Part shown: in pieces, positions 50,001 through 63,098 of the stretch
Numbering within the stretch: the stretch's first letter is position 1
Layout of the letters: each line of letters begins with the position of its first letter
DNA from: Circinella umbellata
Taxonomy: Eukaryota; Mucoromycota; Mucoromycetes; Mucorales; Lichtheimiaceae
NCBI GenBank assembly: GCA_025093555.1
Contig: JAIWNF010000022.1
Coordinates: forward strand, 124,001 to 188,000
DNA: 64,000 bases
Direction: 5' to 3'
Notes under the pieces: generated by a model
Told to the model about the DNA's origin: nothing
The model's database searches: none
Seen by the model: the letters and a program-made list of their open reading frames with translations, nothing else
Program-made: the position numbers and the translations under genes

Positions 50001-50277
50001 TACAACCAAGAACCATTTTTCTTTTTTTACTTGAGAGATCGCTTCTGGCTGTGTATAGCGCGATTCCATTTTTTTTACCCCATTTAAAACAAGCATCTCT
50101 GGCAGCATTATAATCGTCCCATGTTTCTTGGAGTTCATTAGGAATTGAGTTAGAAGATTTCGACATTGGTATGAATGACAGTTTTTTTAAAAAAGAAAAT
50201 ATTTTTTGTGCAAGAGAAGTATTATATAATGTATTCATATTTCTCTTTATATATGTATATGACTTATGTTGCAGCAT
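47067..50277 (-). CDS. FAR1-MULE-SWIM-OTU transposase (copy 2)
   Basis: Five minus-strand exons: 50277-48893, 48814-48637, 48563-48270, 48202-47854 and 47784-47067. Domains in order: FAR1-type DNA binding (GCPFNMILRPL and FFDGEHNHKL); MULE core with IVVLDATYKTNKHRLPF (Asp), TFVTDSEGALIKAL (Asp), CKVHLRRNF and TNRVEGAHADLKR (Glu); SWIM finger (CRCAIKAHYNIPCCHML); a Lys-rich linker; and an OTU protease domain with GDGNCGFRALAVELFGDE (catalytic Cys) and HHAHIILVKI (candidate His). It should cut and paste the element; the OTU part would hydrolyse ubiquitin-type bonds. One base seems missing in an A run near 48495, where the frame passes from EPQK to TLSNLERNISKFA; this may be an error or the only lesion. 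The first ATG is at 50277; 50166 (MSKSSNSIP) is also possible. It is diverged from copy 1, not a recent duplicate. Confidence 0.85.
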
Positions 50278-50440
50278 GGTAGATCGCCGTTAATATTGTC
50301 CTTATTCATATCATTTTGCTGTTATTTACTTTCTATATATGCTATCATATATGACATATCTACGTTTTAATATATAAATTTTCATTTGGTGATAATTAAT
50401 TAAAAACCGTTTGCATTGATTAAATTCAACCCTTTATTTA

Positions 50441-50535
50441 TGCAGAGGGGGGGTGAATCCCGGGCCGGACCTGAGAGGGGGGGTGCAAGATTTTTTTTTT
50501 ATGTGTGAAGAGGGGGGGTGCAAATAGACAAGCCC
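50441..50535. repeat. right terminal inverted repeat of the MULE
   Basis: Inverted copy of 46834-46928 with one difference (C to T at the sixth base from the end). It carries the three blocks of seven G and is followed by the target duplication GCTTTTTT. Confidence 0.9.
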
Positions 50536-50543
50536 GCTTTTTT

Positions 50544-50964
50544 GCTTTACCTTTATCCTGAACAAACAATATGACTGGTTTATTACAAATAAACTCAGCC
50601 AAGTTTGCATTGGCATTATTACATCTCAAAAAAAAAAAAAAAACTCCATTACATATTACTATTGACTTATAACATATTCTTTTTGTTTTTGAATTCTTAA
50701 TTTGACACACAATGAATTATAACTTGGACAACTTGCTTATTTAATATTGCATGTGGATAAATTACGCATATTACACAAAATTTTCCTACTTCCAAGGTTC
50801 GTTCCACTTAATCTTTTTCGTATCGGATATTTATATACTTTTCCCCATGGTTTTATATTTATCACACAATACCGACAATTACTAATGACTTTTGTTACTG
50901 AACTGCTAGACCTACTTTCTATTAACAAGCACACTACTGTTTTTATGTGATGTAAACACACATT
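50544..50964. other. flank of the MULE with a short coding-like frame
   Basis: On the minus strand 50544-50620 is open (NLAEFICNKPVILFVQDKGK) right up to the insertion point, so the MULE may have hit a coding or formerly coding sequence. The family is not recognised and the frame does not extend far on the other side. The rest shows no gene. Confidence 0.3.
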
Positions 50965-51321
50965 CAAAACCTAAAACAAGAGATCACTTCCAGTAACAAT
51001 GCAGAGATCCGTCAAAATACAAATTCAACGAAAGAATTGAAAGAGAGTCGATTAAAACTTCCCATCGTAATGAAAGACATGTTTATGAAACTATACAATT
51101 ATGCACCAGAACTTCAATCAAAAATTCATATTGTGGGATACAATATCAATGGTATGTTGATAAAAAAAAAACAAAGACAACAAAAAACAAAATCAACAAA
51201 CTAGTTATTTAATATGCTTTCCAACGTATGATAGGACCCTCTGTTCAACTTCTAGACCTTGATTCTCCAAAAGGCTATGTAACAAGAATACGTAGAACAT
51301 TACCTTATGACTATCGGACGT
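50965..51321 (+). pseudogene. C-terminal fragment of the unnamed fungal family
   Basis: A coding block (50965-51149: SRLKLPIVMKDMFMKLYNYA, then SKIHIVGYNIN) splices through a GTATGT donor and TATGATAG acceptor into GPSVQLLDLDSPKGYVTRIR and a stop at 51319-51321. The LD-x-PKGYV-x-R motif is one I associate with the C-terminus of the same Mucoromycota family seen at 1.9-2.8 kb and 42.6-44 kb (inference from memory). The N-terminal part is absent. No function can be given. Confidence 0.4.
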
Positions 51322-51358
51322 AGTAATCTCGAAAAGGGCATCAGTGGTGCTCAGCAAT

Positions 51359-52513
51359 AAAAGTTCACGAAAGATATATTTGCTGGGCACGGCATGGATT
51401 CCACTCGTGTGACGCATGCTGGAGCACTCGAGGCCGAATCTCTTGGTGTTCCGCTTGATGTAATCAAGAAAGGTGGGGACTGGAAGGATCGTTTGGGTCG
51501 TCTTGAGACACATTATCTCGGTAAGCTGCCCTCACAATTTGCAAGAGGTATGGCAGGCTTTTGGGACAAGCCATTCCGTCTCCCGAGGAATAATGTGTCT
51601 CCCTCCCTCAAGCTACAAAAAATGGTGTTTCCTTGGATCGAGGATTGTTATGGACCTGACAATGATCCTTGGAAAAAATTCTGTGAGCATGAGATGTACG
51701 AGAGGAATGAGAATGACGACGGTTCCGATGATGGTGATTGTGAAAATGTTGAGTTTGTGGAACGAGATGGAATCCAACATCAACATTCAAAAAACGAGCG
51801 CAGTAAGGCACCATCAAGTCTACAACGAGGTGCTGATACTGCCAAGCGTGGTTTTTTGCGGCTACTTGTCAGGTGCAGAAGAATTATTCTTCAAGACGCA
51901 GCTGTTTTTTTGTACGTAAAAAGGGAGAACGCGGTTGTTAACTCCAAGAGAAGGCATGGCGAGAATAACCTGTTCCTCAGTCCAGAATTCAAAGAATTAC
52001 AGGAGCAGGTTATTGCTTCTTTAAACAACCCGTCAACCAGTAGGTTGCAGGATTATTAAGAGCTAGTCCCTCATAGTGTGGACTCACAAGTTAAAGTGGC
52101 GAATCGACTTGAAGAGATAAGCAATAAGTTGGACAAAAGCAATGACAGAATTACCGGTGTACAGGAACTCGTTCGATCAGCAACAGCAATCGAGTTCTCG
52201 TCTAGAATCTGTCATTCTTGGTATGGGGTAACAAGTACAGCACATGGTACGGAATCAACAATTATTATTCACAAATCAGTGTTATCTTGGTTCCCAAGTT
52301 CAGTCCTTGATGGCAGCCAGCGATGGTTCTGACTTTGCTCCTGCCTCGTCTTCTTCCTTCTTCCCCTCCTCCAATGCCATCATCAATCCACCAGTTTCTC
52401 GTGATCTTTCTCCAGCCCAGGCGTCACCTTCCCCACAAGTTCGTATATCATCCTCTCCTCGCCCACGAACTTTTATAAATAACAATACCACCTCCCATTC
52501 ACCATTACTTTAA
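51359..52513 (+). pseudogene. Crypton-like recombinase relic (Ndc10-type domain)
   Basis: 51359-52059 is open and encodes the C-terminal half of an Ndc10/Crypton-like recombinase: STRVTHAGALEAESLGV, VIKKGGDWKDRLGRLETHYL with the candidate Tyr, KLPSQFARGMAGFWDKPFRL, then an acidic linker. In the family the motif is normally H-x-x-R; here HAG is followed by Ala, so the arginine is lost. After an in-frame TAA (52057-52059) the same frame continues with a coiled-coil segment (VANRLEEISNKLDKSND), then shifts to a Ser/Pro-rich tail ending about 52513. The GCR1_C domain found in the 0.7-1.9 kb relic is missing. It is not able to act as a recombinase. Confidence 0.6.
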
Positions 52514-52591
52514 GGGGAAAAAAAGGGTTAGATGGATCACTTGGGATTATGAAGGACAAAATTAAGTAATTAGCATAAATATCAATTATAA

Positions 52592-54227
<1,636 letters not shown>

Positions 54228-54405
54228 AATATTATATATTTTATACCAAAGAAAAAGAAAAATCTGTATACATATAAATTATAACAAATGCATTGTTTTT
54301 TTTTTTTTACATTTATAATATTTATTTATTTATGTATCATCATCATCATCATAATTATTCGTTAGTACATCCTACTATCTTGACTTTTTATTTTTATCTT
54401 ATCAA

Positions 54406-56085
<1,680 letters not shown>

Positions 56086-56756
56086 GTCTTAATATAAAAG
56101 AAAAAAAAAGGTTGAAAAAAGAAAATGGGGAAGCAAAAAAAAAAGAAACAAAAAAATCCAAATCTTGCATAATGTTATATCTTTTCCCAAAATGAAAATA
56201 TTATTGATGAAACAAATTATATAAAGTTTTGAAATGTTCAAACCATTTTTTTGATAAGAAGTCACCTGTGTATATATACACATTACACTCCATTATATAA
56301 ACATTTGTTCATTCTAAAACTGTTTCAGGATCCCGAAAAATAATAATTTGTTTTTGTTTTTGCAAAAAGAACTATTTGTTATTTTGTTTTTTTTCGAAAG
56401 GAAAAAAAAAGAAAAGAGGGGGGGAACTGAAGAAACTGAGAAGAAAAAAAAAGAATGAGAAGGTTAGAAAAAAAAAAGAGAGACTCATAGCACAACACGA
56501 AAAGAGAGAAAGAAGTAAAAAAGAGGTGTGTATGTGTAAAGGATTAGAAGAAAGAAAGAAAGAAAAAAAGAAAGAGATGTACACATGATGATATATATGG
56601 ATATGATTATTTGAAAAAAAAAATAGAAAGGTCTTTTTTTTTTTGGTTTGGTGCGTGTTAAGATGTGTGGAAACAGAAAAACGGATTGATTGATATATAT
56701 AAAAAAAAGACAAATGGGAGGGTGAGGGGTAGGGGGGAAGGATGAAAATGGATGTT
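56086..56756. other. intergenic with a long polypurine stretch
   Basis: 56390-56720 is almost purely A and G on the plus strand (for example GAAAGAAAGAAAGAAAAAAAG). It lies between the 5' end of the PEP4-like gene and the 3' end of the next gene and would form their promoter and terminator. No gene is seen. Confidence 0.6.
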
Positions 56757-59718
56757 TTAGATATCGCCAGGTTGAATAGAGTCTCGATTACCACGGCCAC
56801 CACGATAACTACGACCACCTCGACTACCATTTCGACCTCCACGGTTTCGACCATCAGGTACATTAGGTCTGTTTACAATAATTTTATTACCCTTTAATGT
56901 TTGACCATTCTTTTGAAGTGCTTCTTCTAGAGCAATAGGATCAATCAAATCAACATAACAGTGTGATTTTGGTTGTTGTGTCATTTGATCAAATGGGAAT
57001 CTTACGCCTGTAATCTACATTAAATGAATACATGTTTGTGTTAAATTCAAATGATACAGTAAATGAAATTCCAATTTTTATTATCTATTTTACCTTATCC
57101 GAACCAAAGAATTCTCTGATATCATCTTCATTCACATGATTACTTGCTAAACCTCCTACATAAATAGCATATGGACTTCGTTGCTATGTAATTATAATTG
57201 GAATAAAAAAAAAACAAAAGCCTATTTAATATACACCATCTAGACTATAAATTACATCATAAAAGTAAAAAAAAAAAAACAACAATACATACCATACTCA
57301 TTCTTTTAGAATTTCTCACACTATTATTACCCGAAGTAAACTTTTCATCCTTAAAACTGCCATTATCTTTCCAATCACCTTCATTAGGAATAGTATCAAA
57401 TGATTGTTGTTGCTGTTGTTGTTGCTGTTGATATTGATTTGGTTTTTCGGTATAAGCATTATTATTCATTGTCATGGGGTTAGCAGAAGGTGGCATGACA
57501 CCTGTCGTCGACATGGCAGGTGATGAAGTTTGACCTGTTTGAACTTGTTGTGCATTACTTTTTCTGTATGAAAAATTAAAACCTTGAGATCGAGTTTCTG
57601 CACTGACACGTCCTTGATTGACATCCAATACAAGCCAACCAAAAGCTGCATCAGGTAAATTAAAATTCCACATATTTTTGAAAGCTTGATCGTCATTGGA
57701 TCCAGGTGTAAGCATATCAGTAGGTCCTCCAGAATTTCGTGTAGGTGGTAATCGATTTACTACAGTAAGTGCATTTTTTAAAAGTGCTGCTTGACGAACA
57801 CTATAGATAAAATACCCCCCCCATTTATGTAAGCATATATATATAATGTATAATTTACATTGGTGTACCAAAAAAAGAAAAAAGCTCTTTCAACCCGATG
57901 TTTCGGTATATCTATCTATTCCATCCATTTCTTATTCCTCACATATTCGACAATAATAATAAAAAAACTTACTCAACATAACTTTCAACTTGTTCCTTAA
58001 TAGCATCCCATAATTGCATAAAACTTTGTTGAGATTCAATCAATCGTTGACGATAATGATCTTGATCAGGTTGACAAGCAAATTCATTATATGAAATACC
58101 ATAACGGAAATGCAATCCAGCTGATATCGTGAAATCAGCCTAAAAATAATTGTCGATCCGATAAATATGATTAATATCATATTTATCATAATTACTTATT
58201 TCCTTTCCCAACCCCAACCCCAACCCCTCTTCTTCTTCCCTTACTCTCTATTAATCAAAATAAAAAAGAAAATTAAATTACCCGTAAAACAAGAGCAAGT
58301 TGTGCTAATAATCCTTCACGACCAGGACTAGCATGAGTAACTAACACTCGAATTTCAGTTTGATCATATACCTAAAATAAGCATACATATACAATATATG
58401 AATGAATAACCAAGAATAGTATCCTCAGAGTTTTTATTCTCTCTCTTTTTTTTAAAAAATCTCTCCTTTGTTACCTCATTTGCAGTTTCCACTAATTCAC
58501 CAATTTGTAATGCTGTTGTCCACATAGTTCCAGATCCTCCAGCAATTGTATCCGACCCTATGAAAAAAAAGGACATTGAATTCATTGAATAACCCGCAAT
58601 TTTTTTTTTTTGCTTTTTGTAAGCAATGATCCAATTTATTCTTTTCTATACTACCTTCACCATTATCAAAAAGTTTATGTTGAACAACGGCACCACCAAG
58701 ACCAAATAAACGTAAACTGACACCACCAATATCTAAAAGATACGTTGTCGCTTCATCAAGAATAAAAAGATTAGGAATTTGATATTCACGAGATCGAAAA
58801 CGTTCCAAAACAGCAACATCTTCACAAGCACCCCAAACAGCATAAACAGGAATATCCAATGTTTTTTTTCCATGTAAAAATTCAGGAAATTCAGAAAGGA
58901 AAGGTTGTGGGGATTGTTCAATGGTCGGACGCACATGTTCAATCGGCGAACCATTTAATCGTTTACGAACAGTAGGTGGGATTAATGTACTATATTGGAC
59001 CAAATGCTTCAATGTTCTATATATATTTATTATCAATGCAATATTCAAATAAATAAATAAAAAATTAGCTTTTTTATTTTTATTTTTTATTTAAGAATTG
59101 GCTGTGTGTGTGCGTGTGTGTTCTTTTTATTTATCAAATTTATTTATGCTTTACCTGTCACTGATACGATCAAGACTAGATCGATCTATTCATATAATAT
59201 ATAGAAAAGTATTATTATTATAATAATATATAGATATACAAATCATTTCGCGTTTCTATATTATATTACTTTACCATAAAATCCGAAATCACCAGTATGT
59301 ATAATATAATCCGCGTTTGCTACACGTGCAAGTTCGTTTAGTTGAGAGATATTACCTATATGATTATTATTTATTATTTATTAGTTGAAGTCATCGATAT
59401 TCATACTTGACTATCTTTCCTCCTTTCAAAAAAAAAAACCAACCCCCCCCCCCGTGTCTTAATGTTTCTTTTACTCTGATGTTAACTTTTTTTTTTAAAA
59501 AAAAAAAAGTAAAACGTGTAAACAAAAAAGAAGAAGAAGAAGTGGATGGGGAGAGGGGGGGGAAAGGAAGGTTTATGTTGTTATTGTTATCGTTGTTGTT
59601 TTTATTTACCTCGAACATCGGCCGTGCACAAGATTCTTTTTCCGTCAATGTTCATCACATTGGCGCCATTATGATTAGGTGATGCACTTGTAGCAGATGG
59701 AATTGGACTACCGTTCAT
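56757..59718 (-). CDS. metallophosphatase-like (DUF2433) protein with C-terminal RRM and RGG tail
   Basis: Ten minus-strand exons (59718-59610, 59355-59275, 59185-59155, 59016-58655, 58557-58475, 58371-58282, 58139-57973, 57800-57293, 57183-57094, 57014-56757) give 592 residues with no phase error. The N-terminal half follows the calcineurin-like phosphoesterase pattern: ILCTADVRG, DYIIHTGDFGFYDRSSLDRI, VYAVWGACEDVAVLERF and VLVTHASPGREG, as in fungal DUF2433 proteins. A Gln-rich linker leads to an RRM (YAIYVGGLASNHVNEDDI; CYVDLIDPIALEEAL) and an RGG tail (RNRGGRNGSRGGRSYRGG). The RRM and RGG point to RNA or RNP binding. Whether the phosphoesterase is catalytic is not known; some classical metal ligands look altered. 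The first ATG in frame is used. The gene is intact. Confidence 0.85.
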
Positions 59719-60839
59719 ATTATATTTGTAGTTTCTTAATATTAAATCAAGGGAATGAATAAAACAAGTATTATATATAAGAAGAAGAAAGAAAAAAAAG
59801 GTAAAGCTAGATGAACCTTTTTTTAATAAAGAGAGTAAAAGAAAAAGTCTAACAACCAAAACTTTTTGGTTCCTTTTTTTTTAACTATTAAACTTACACA
59901 CACACACACACACACACACTTACACACACACAGAAAAACAAGCACGGATAAGCGGTAATTCAAAAATTGAGCTTGACATATTTTATATTTATATATAACA
60001 TACAATCAATACCCACAGACACAGATATATAAACTGGTTCTATCCCTATTCCCCTCCTTTATTTCACTTTTTAAAAGATTTGACAATAATTATATAAACA
60101 TATCTATAATACAATTGTTTTAAAAAAAATTGATCTACGTATGTCAAATAAATTATCATCGCCATATCAAAAATAAATACATATATTTCTGAAAGCTCCG
60201 TTTTACTAAAGAAAAAAAAAAGCGTGCATAATCTCCCGTTTTAGGTTATTAAAAGATGTACCTCTCAGACACACACGCATGACTTTTTTTTTTTTTCTTA
60301 TAAAAAAGAATGAATGGTGTCAAAAATAATTTTATTTCTTGGATAACCGTAAAATAAATACACCCCTTCCCCCCCCCACAATAAACCCTTTTCACTTATT
60401 AACTAGACCCTGAATTATTGATAAATGAAACTTTGTATAATAGATGTTTTTACTACTATATAGTTAGAAATTGACAAAATTAACATTCTTTTACTAGTTT
60501 ACATCAAGTTGTTGTTGTATGGCCCCTTCCCTTTGTTTCATATATTAAACAACTTTCTTATGAATCTAAATACAACAGTTCTTACTCTATATACTCATAT
60601 AGTATTTGTTTTTTTTGTTCTCTTTTGCATACCAAATAAAGCATGTTTAAAACTTTTATTAGGGGGAGGGGTTAAAGTAATGCAGAAATTTATTTGTTTG
60701 TATGATAGTTTAAAAAAACAACAGTCTCTTTTTAACTGGGTAGTTCTAGTATGGAGTTATGCAATAACTCACACTCTCCGATTACATATAAAAAATATTT
60801 TGCTTTGACTTTTTTCTTTCAAAAAAAAAAAAGAAAGAA
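59719..60839. other. bidirectional promoter region with an AC repeat
   Basis: Lies between two divergently read genes. Contains an AC dinucleotide run at 59897-59920, C-rich and T-rich runs near 60290 and 60365, and no exon that I can support. Confidence 0.5.
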
Positions 60840-61049
60840 ATGGATAGCAACCTAACTGTAATTCATTGGCAAACAAGAATTCTTCCTATTATTGCAGATG
60901 ATTGGGTTGGATTAAAATTACCTGATGAATATGTAGCTGCACCAGAAGAATATAATTCACGTCAAACCGATGATGAAGCCGAAATCAAGATTAAAACTAC
61001 AAATAAACCTAAAAAAATAAAATGGGATCATAACCCAATGGAAGAATAA
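60840..61049 (+). CDS. APC13: anaphase-promoting complex subunit 13
   Basis: One exon, 69 residues. It starts MDS, has TRILPIIADDWVGLKLPDE, then VAAPEE, and ends with a basic and Trp-containing stretch (KKIKWDHNPMEE). This matches the small APC13/Swm1 subunit pattern (MDS...RIL.LIDDAW...KLP.E.VA.P...KW) and its short length. The subunit stabilises the TPR scaffold of the anaphase-promoting complex, the ubiquitin ligase that drives mitotic exit. The ATG follows a 12-A run. The match is short, so some doubt remains, but the order and spacing of the conserved blocks agree along most of the protein. Confidence 0.75.
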   Translation: MDSNLTVIHWQTRILPIIADDWVGLKLPDEYVAAPEEYNSRQTDDEAEIKIKTTNKPKKIKWDHNPMEE

Positions 61050-62057
61050 TAAAATTCTCTTTTGTATTTGACGAGAAAAATCTTGTCTCTCTCCCTAATA
61101 AATAACACCCCCCCACCCATTTTATCAATAACTACATATATAAAGTGAGAAAATCTCCCTATTATTTTCATAATGCTTCAAAAGATAAAATCATGCTGAA
61201 TTTTTGATTGTTTTGATTCCTTCAAAATTTGTAAATAGCTATCCTCCTCTTCCCTCACCCTCCCCCCTCCCCCCACACACACTATCATTGATATTATTAT
61301 GAAATGCATAGATAGATTATGTATTTCATAAAGAACAAGGAATTATCATGTGTGTGTGTGTGTGTATATATAATTTTTTACTGTTGCTATCTAAAAAAAG
61401 GTACCAAAAGAAATTAAAGTTTTTTTTTCTTTTGTCATACGTGAGAACCTCATAAATGTTTAAAAGTAACCAATGTTAATGGATATGTCTCATATTCATT
61501 TACCCTAAAAAAAAAAAACACATAAAATTATCCCCCATATGATTTTTTATTTTTTATAATCCCAAATTTTCTTTATAGAAAAATCTCTTTTATCGTAACG
61601 ACCCTTTCTTTTTTATATTTTTTTACTTCTTTTCCTTTTTCTATTATATATAAAGTTATCAATTGCTATGATATATTCATTCAAATAAGAAGAAGAAAAA
61701 GGTTGTCAGGGTAGCGAGAGACAAAATTTAAATGAAAAAAAAAAGGAGCGGGAAGTCAAAAGTTCAACTTCGATCGAGTCCAACTTGATTAGGGAGCTAA
61801 ATAGACGGGGTCCAGTATAGAAATGTAAGACTTTCTGTGTTTGTGTGAGATGTGTGTGTGTGTGTGTGTGTGTTGATTATTATTCCTTTCACCTCTCGGG
61901 TGTTGACGTACACATAACACAAAAAAAACAGTCTGAGTAAATATTTTTTTTTAACTATTCAGAAAAGAAAAACCATTATAAAAAGGTTAATAATTTGGAA
62001 ATTATTTCAAATTCTTAATTACTCTTTCTCTCTCTTACTCTCACTTTTTTTGAAAAA
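61050..62057. other. intergenic with GT repeats and C-rich runs
   Basis: GT runs occur at about 61350-61366 and 61845-61873, and C-rich runs near 61110 and 61260. No gene is seen. The last 150 bp, rich in CT (TCTTTCTCTCTCTTACTCTC), look like a fungal core promoter of a well-expressed gene. Confidence 0.5.
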
Positions 62058-63098
62058 ATGAAATCTACTGCTTTTGCCACCCTTGTCACTCTTTTCTTTG
62101 CCATTGCTGGTGTCTTTGCTCAACAAGATACTCCATTCTACACCACTTATCCTATCGGTCAAACCCAACTTAAAGCTGGTCAAGAGTAAGTTTCTTATTA
62201 CTATTGCAATTACAATTACAATTCTATTCTAATAATAACTCATTCATTATCATTTTCTTCTTCTATAGTATTACTATCAGTAAGTTTTATTTGATAGATA
62301 ACCTTTCTTTTTGCTTCAATGAATGAGTGAATTAATTTATTTTTATTATTTAAATTTTAGCTTGGTTGAATGGTCTTGATCAAGATGTTACTGTTAGATT
62401 GCTTGAAGGTACTAACACTAATAACTTGAGCCCTACTGGTATTGAATTCACTGTTGATGGTTCTTCTGGATCGTACGATTGGACTGTAAGATATTTTGTT
62501 TATTTATTTATTTAAAAGGGCAAAAAAATTTAAACAAACCAAATGGTAAATGTGTAACCTTAAATTGAACCACTCGATTATTTCTTCTTTTATTATACTA
62601 GGTTCCCGCCTCTGTTGATTCTAGTGCTACTTATGCTTTGCAATACGTCTACAGTACCGATGAAGGTTCTACGTAAGTTGTACATTGATATATATTATGA
62701 ATCTTTTAAAAAAAAATTATATGTGTGATCTAATTACTGTTTTGCTTTTATGCAATGACGCGTCTTTTTGTTTTCGTGTTAATTTATATATTAGTGAATA
62801 CAACTATTCTGGTCAATTTTCTATTTCTGGTGGTTCTGGTGCTTCTTCATCTATCATTGCTTCATCTTCAGTCGCCGCTACTTCTTCACCTGTGCCTTCC
62901 CAATCCGCTTCTGCTTCAGCTTCCGCTTCCCAACAATCATCTTCCTCTGCTCCCTCTTCTTCATCTGCTTCAAAAACCCAAAGTGCTTCTCAAACTCCTA
63001 CTCCTGACGACGAAGAAAGTGCTGCCATGATGAGTGCCAAGTGGACTATTGTTTCAATGGTTGCCCCTGCTCTTATTGCTGTTGCTATGGCTGCTTAA
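62058..63098 (+). CDS. GPI-anchored Ser-rich protein with Kre9/Knh1-like domain
   Basis: Five exons, 62058-62185, 62269-62279, 62361-62485, 62602-62672 and 62795-63098, give 212 residues in one frame. A signal peptide (MKSTAFATLVTLFFAIAG, then VFAQQ) leads into a Kre9/Knh1-type beta-sandwich domain: YPIGQTQLKAGQDITITWLN, DQDVTVRLLEG, FTVDGSSGSYDWTVPASV, YALQYVYSTDEGSTEYNYSG. A Ser/Ala/Pro stalk, to be O-mannosylated, and a hydrophobic C-terminus (MVAPALIAVAMAA), the GPI-attachment signal, follow. It would sit at the cell surface or in the wall; such proteins are abundant and linked to beta-1,6-glucan or wall structure. Exon 2 has only 11 nt, supplying most of DITI. Codons are of the highly expressed kind. 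The gene is intact. Confidence 0.9.

Larger units (their letters stand above)
46834..50535 (-). mobile_element. complete MULE element with OTU-bearing transposase (3702 bp)
   Basis: The element is bounded by 95-bp terminal inverted repeats (46834-46928 and 50441-50535) that differ at one position, and by an exact 8-bp direct repeat GCTTTTTT outside each end (46826-46833 and 50536-50543). One transposase gene on the minus strand fills the interior. Near-identical ends and an intact duplication point to a recent insertion. 8-bp duplications and long terminal repeats fit Mutator-like elements. Confidence 0.9.

Noticed and set aside
60509..60808. 99-codon frame just upstream of APC13
   Set aside because: Hydrophobic AT-driven composition, poor start and no similarity to anything; likely leader sequence.
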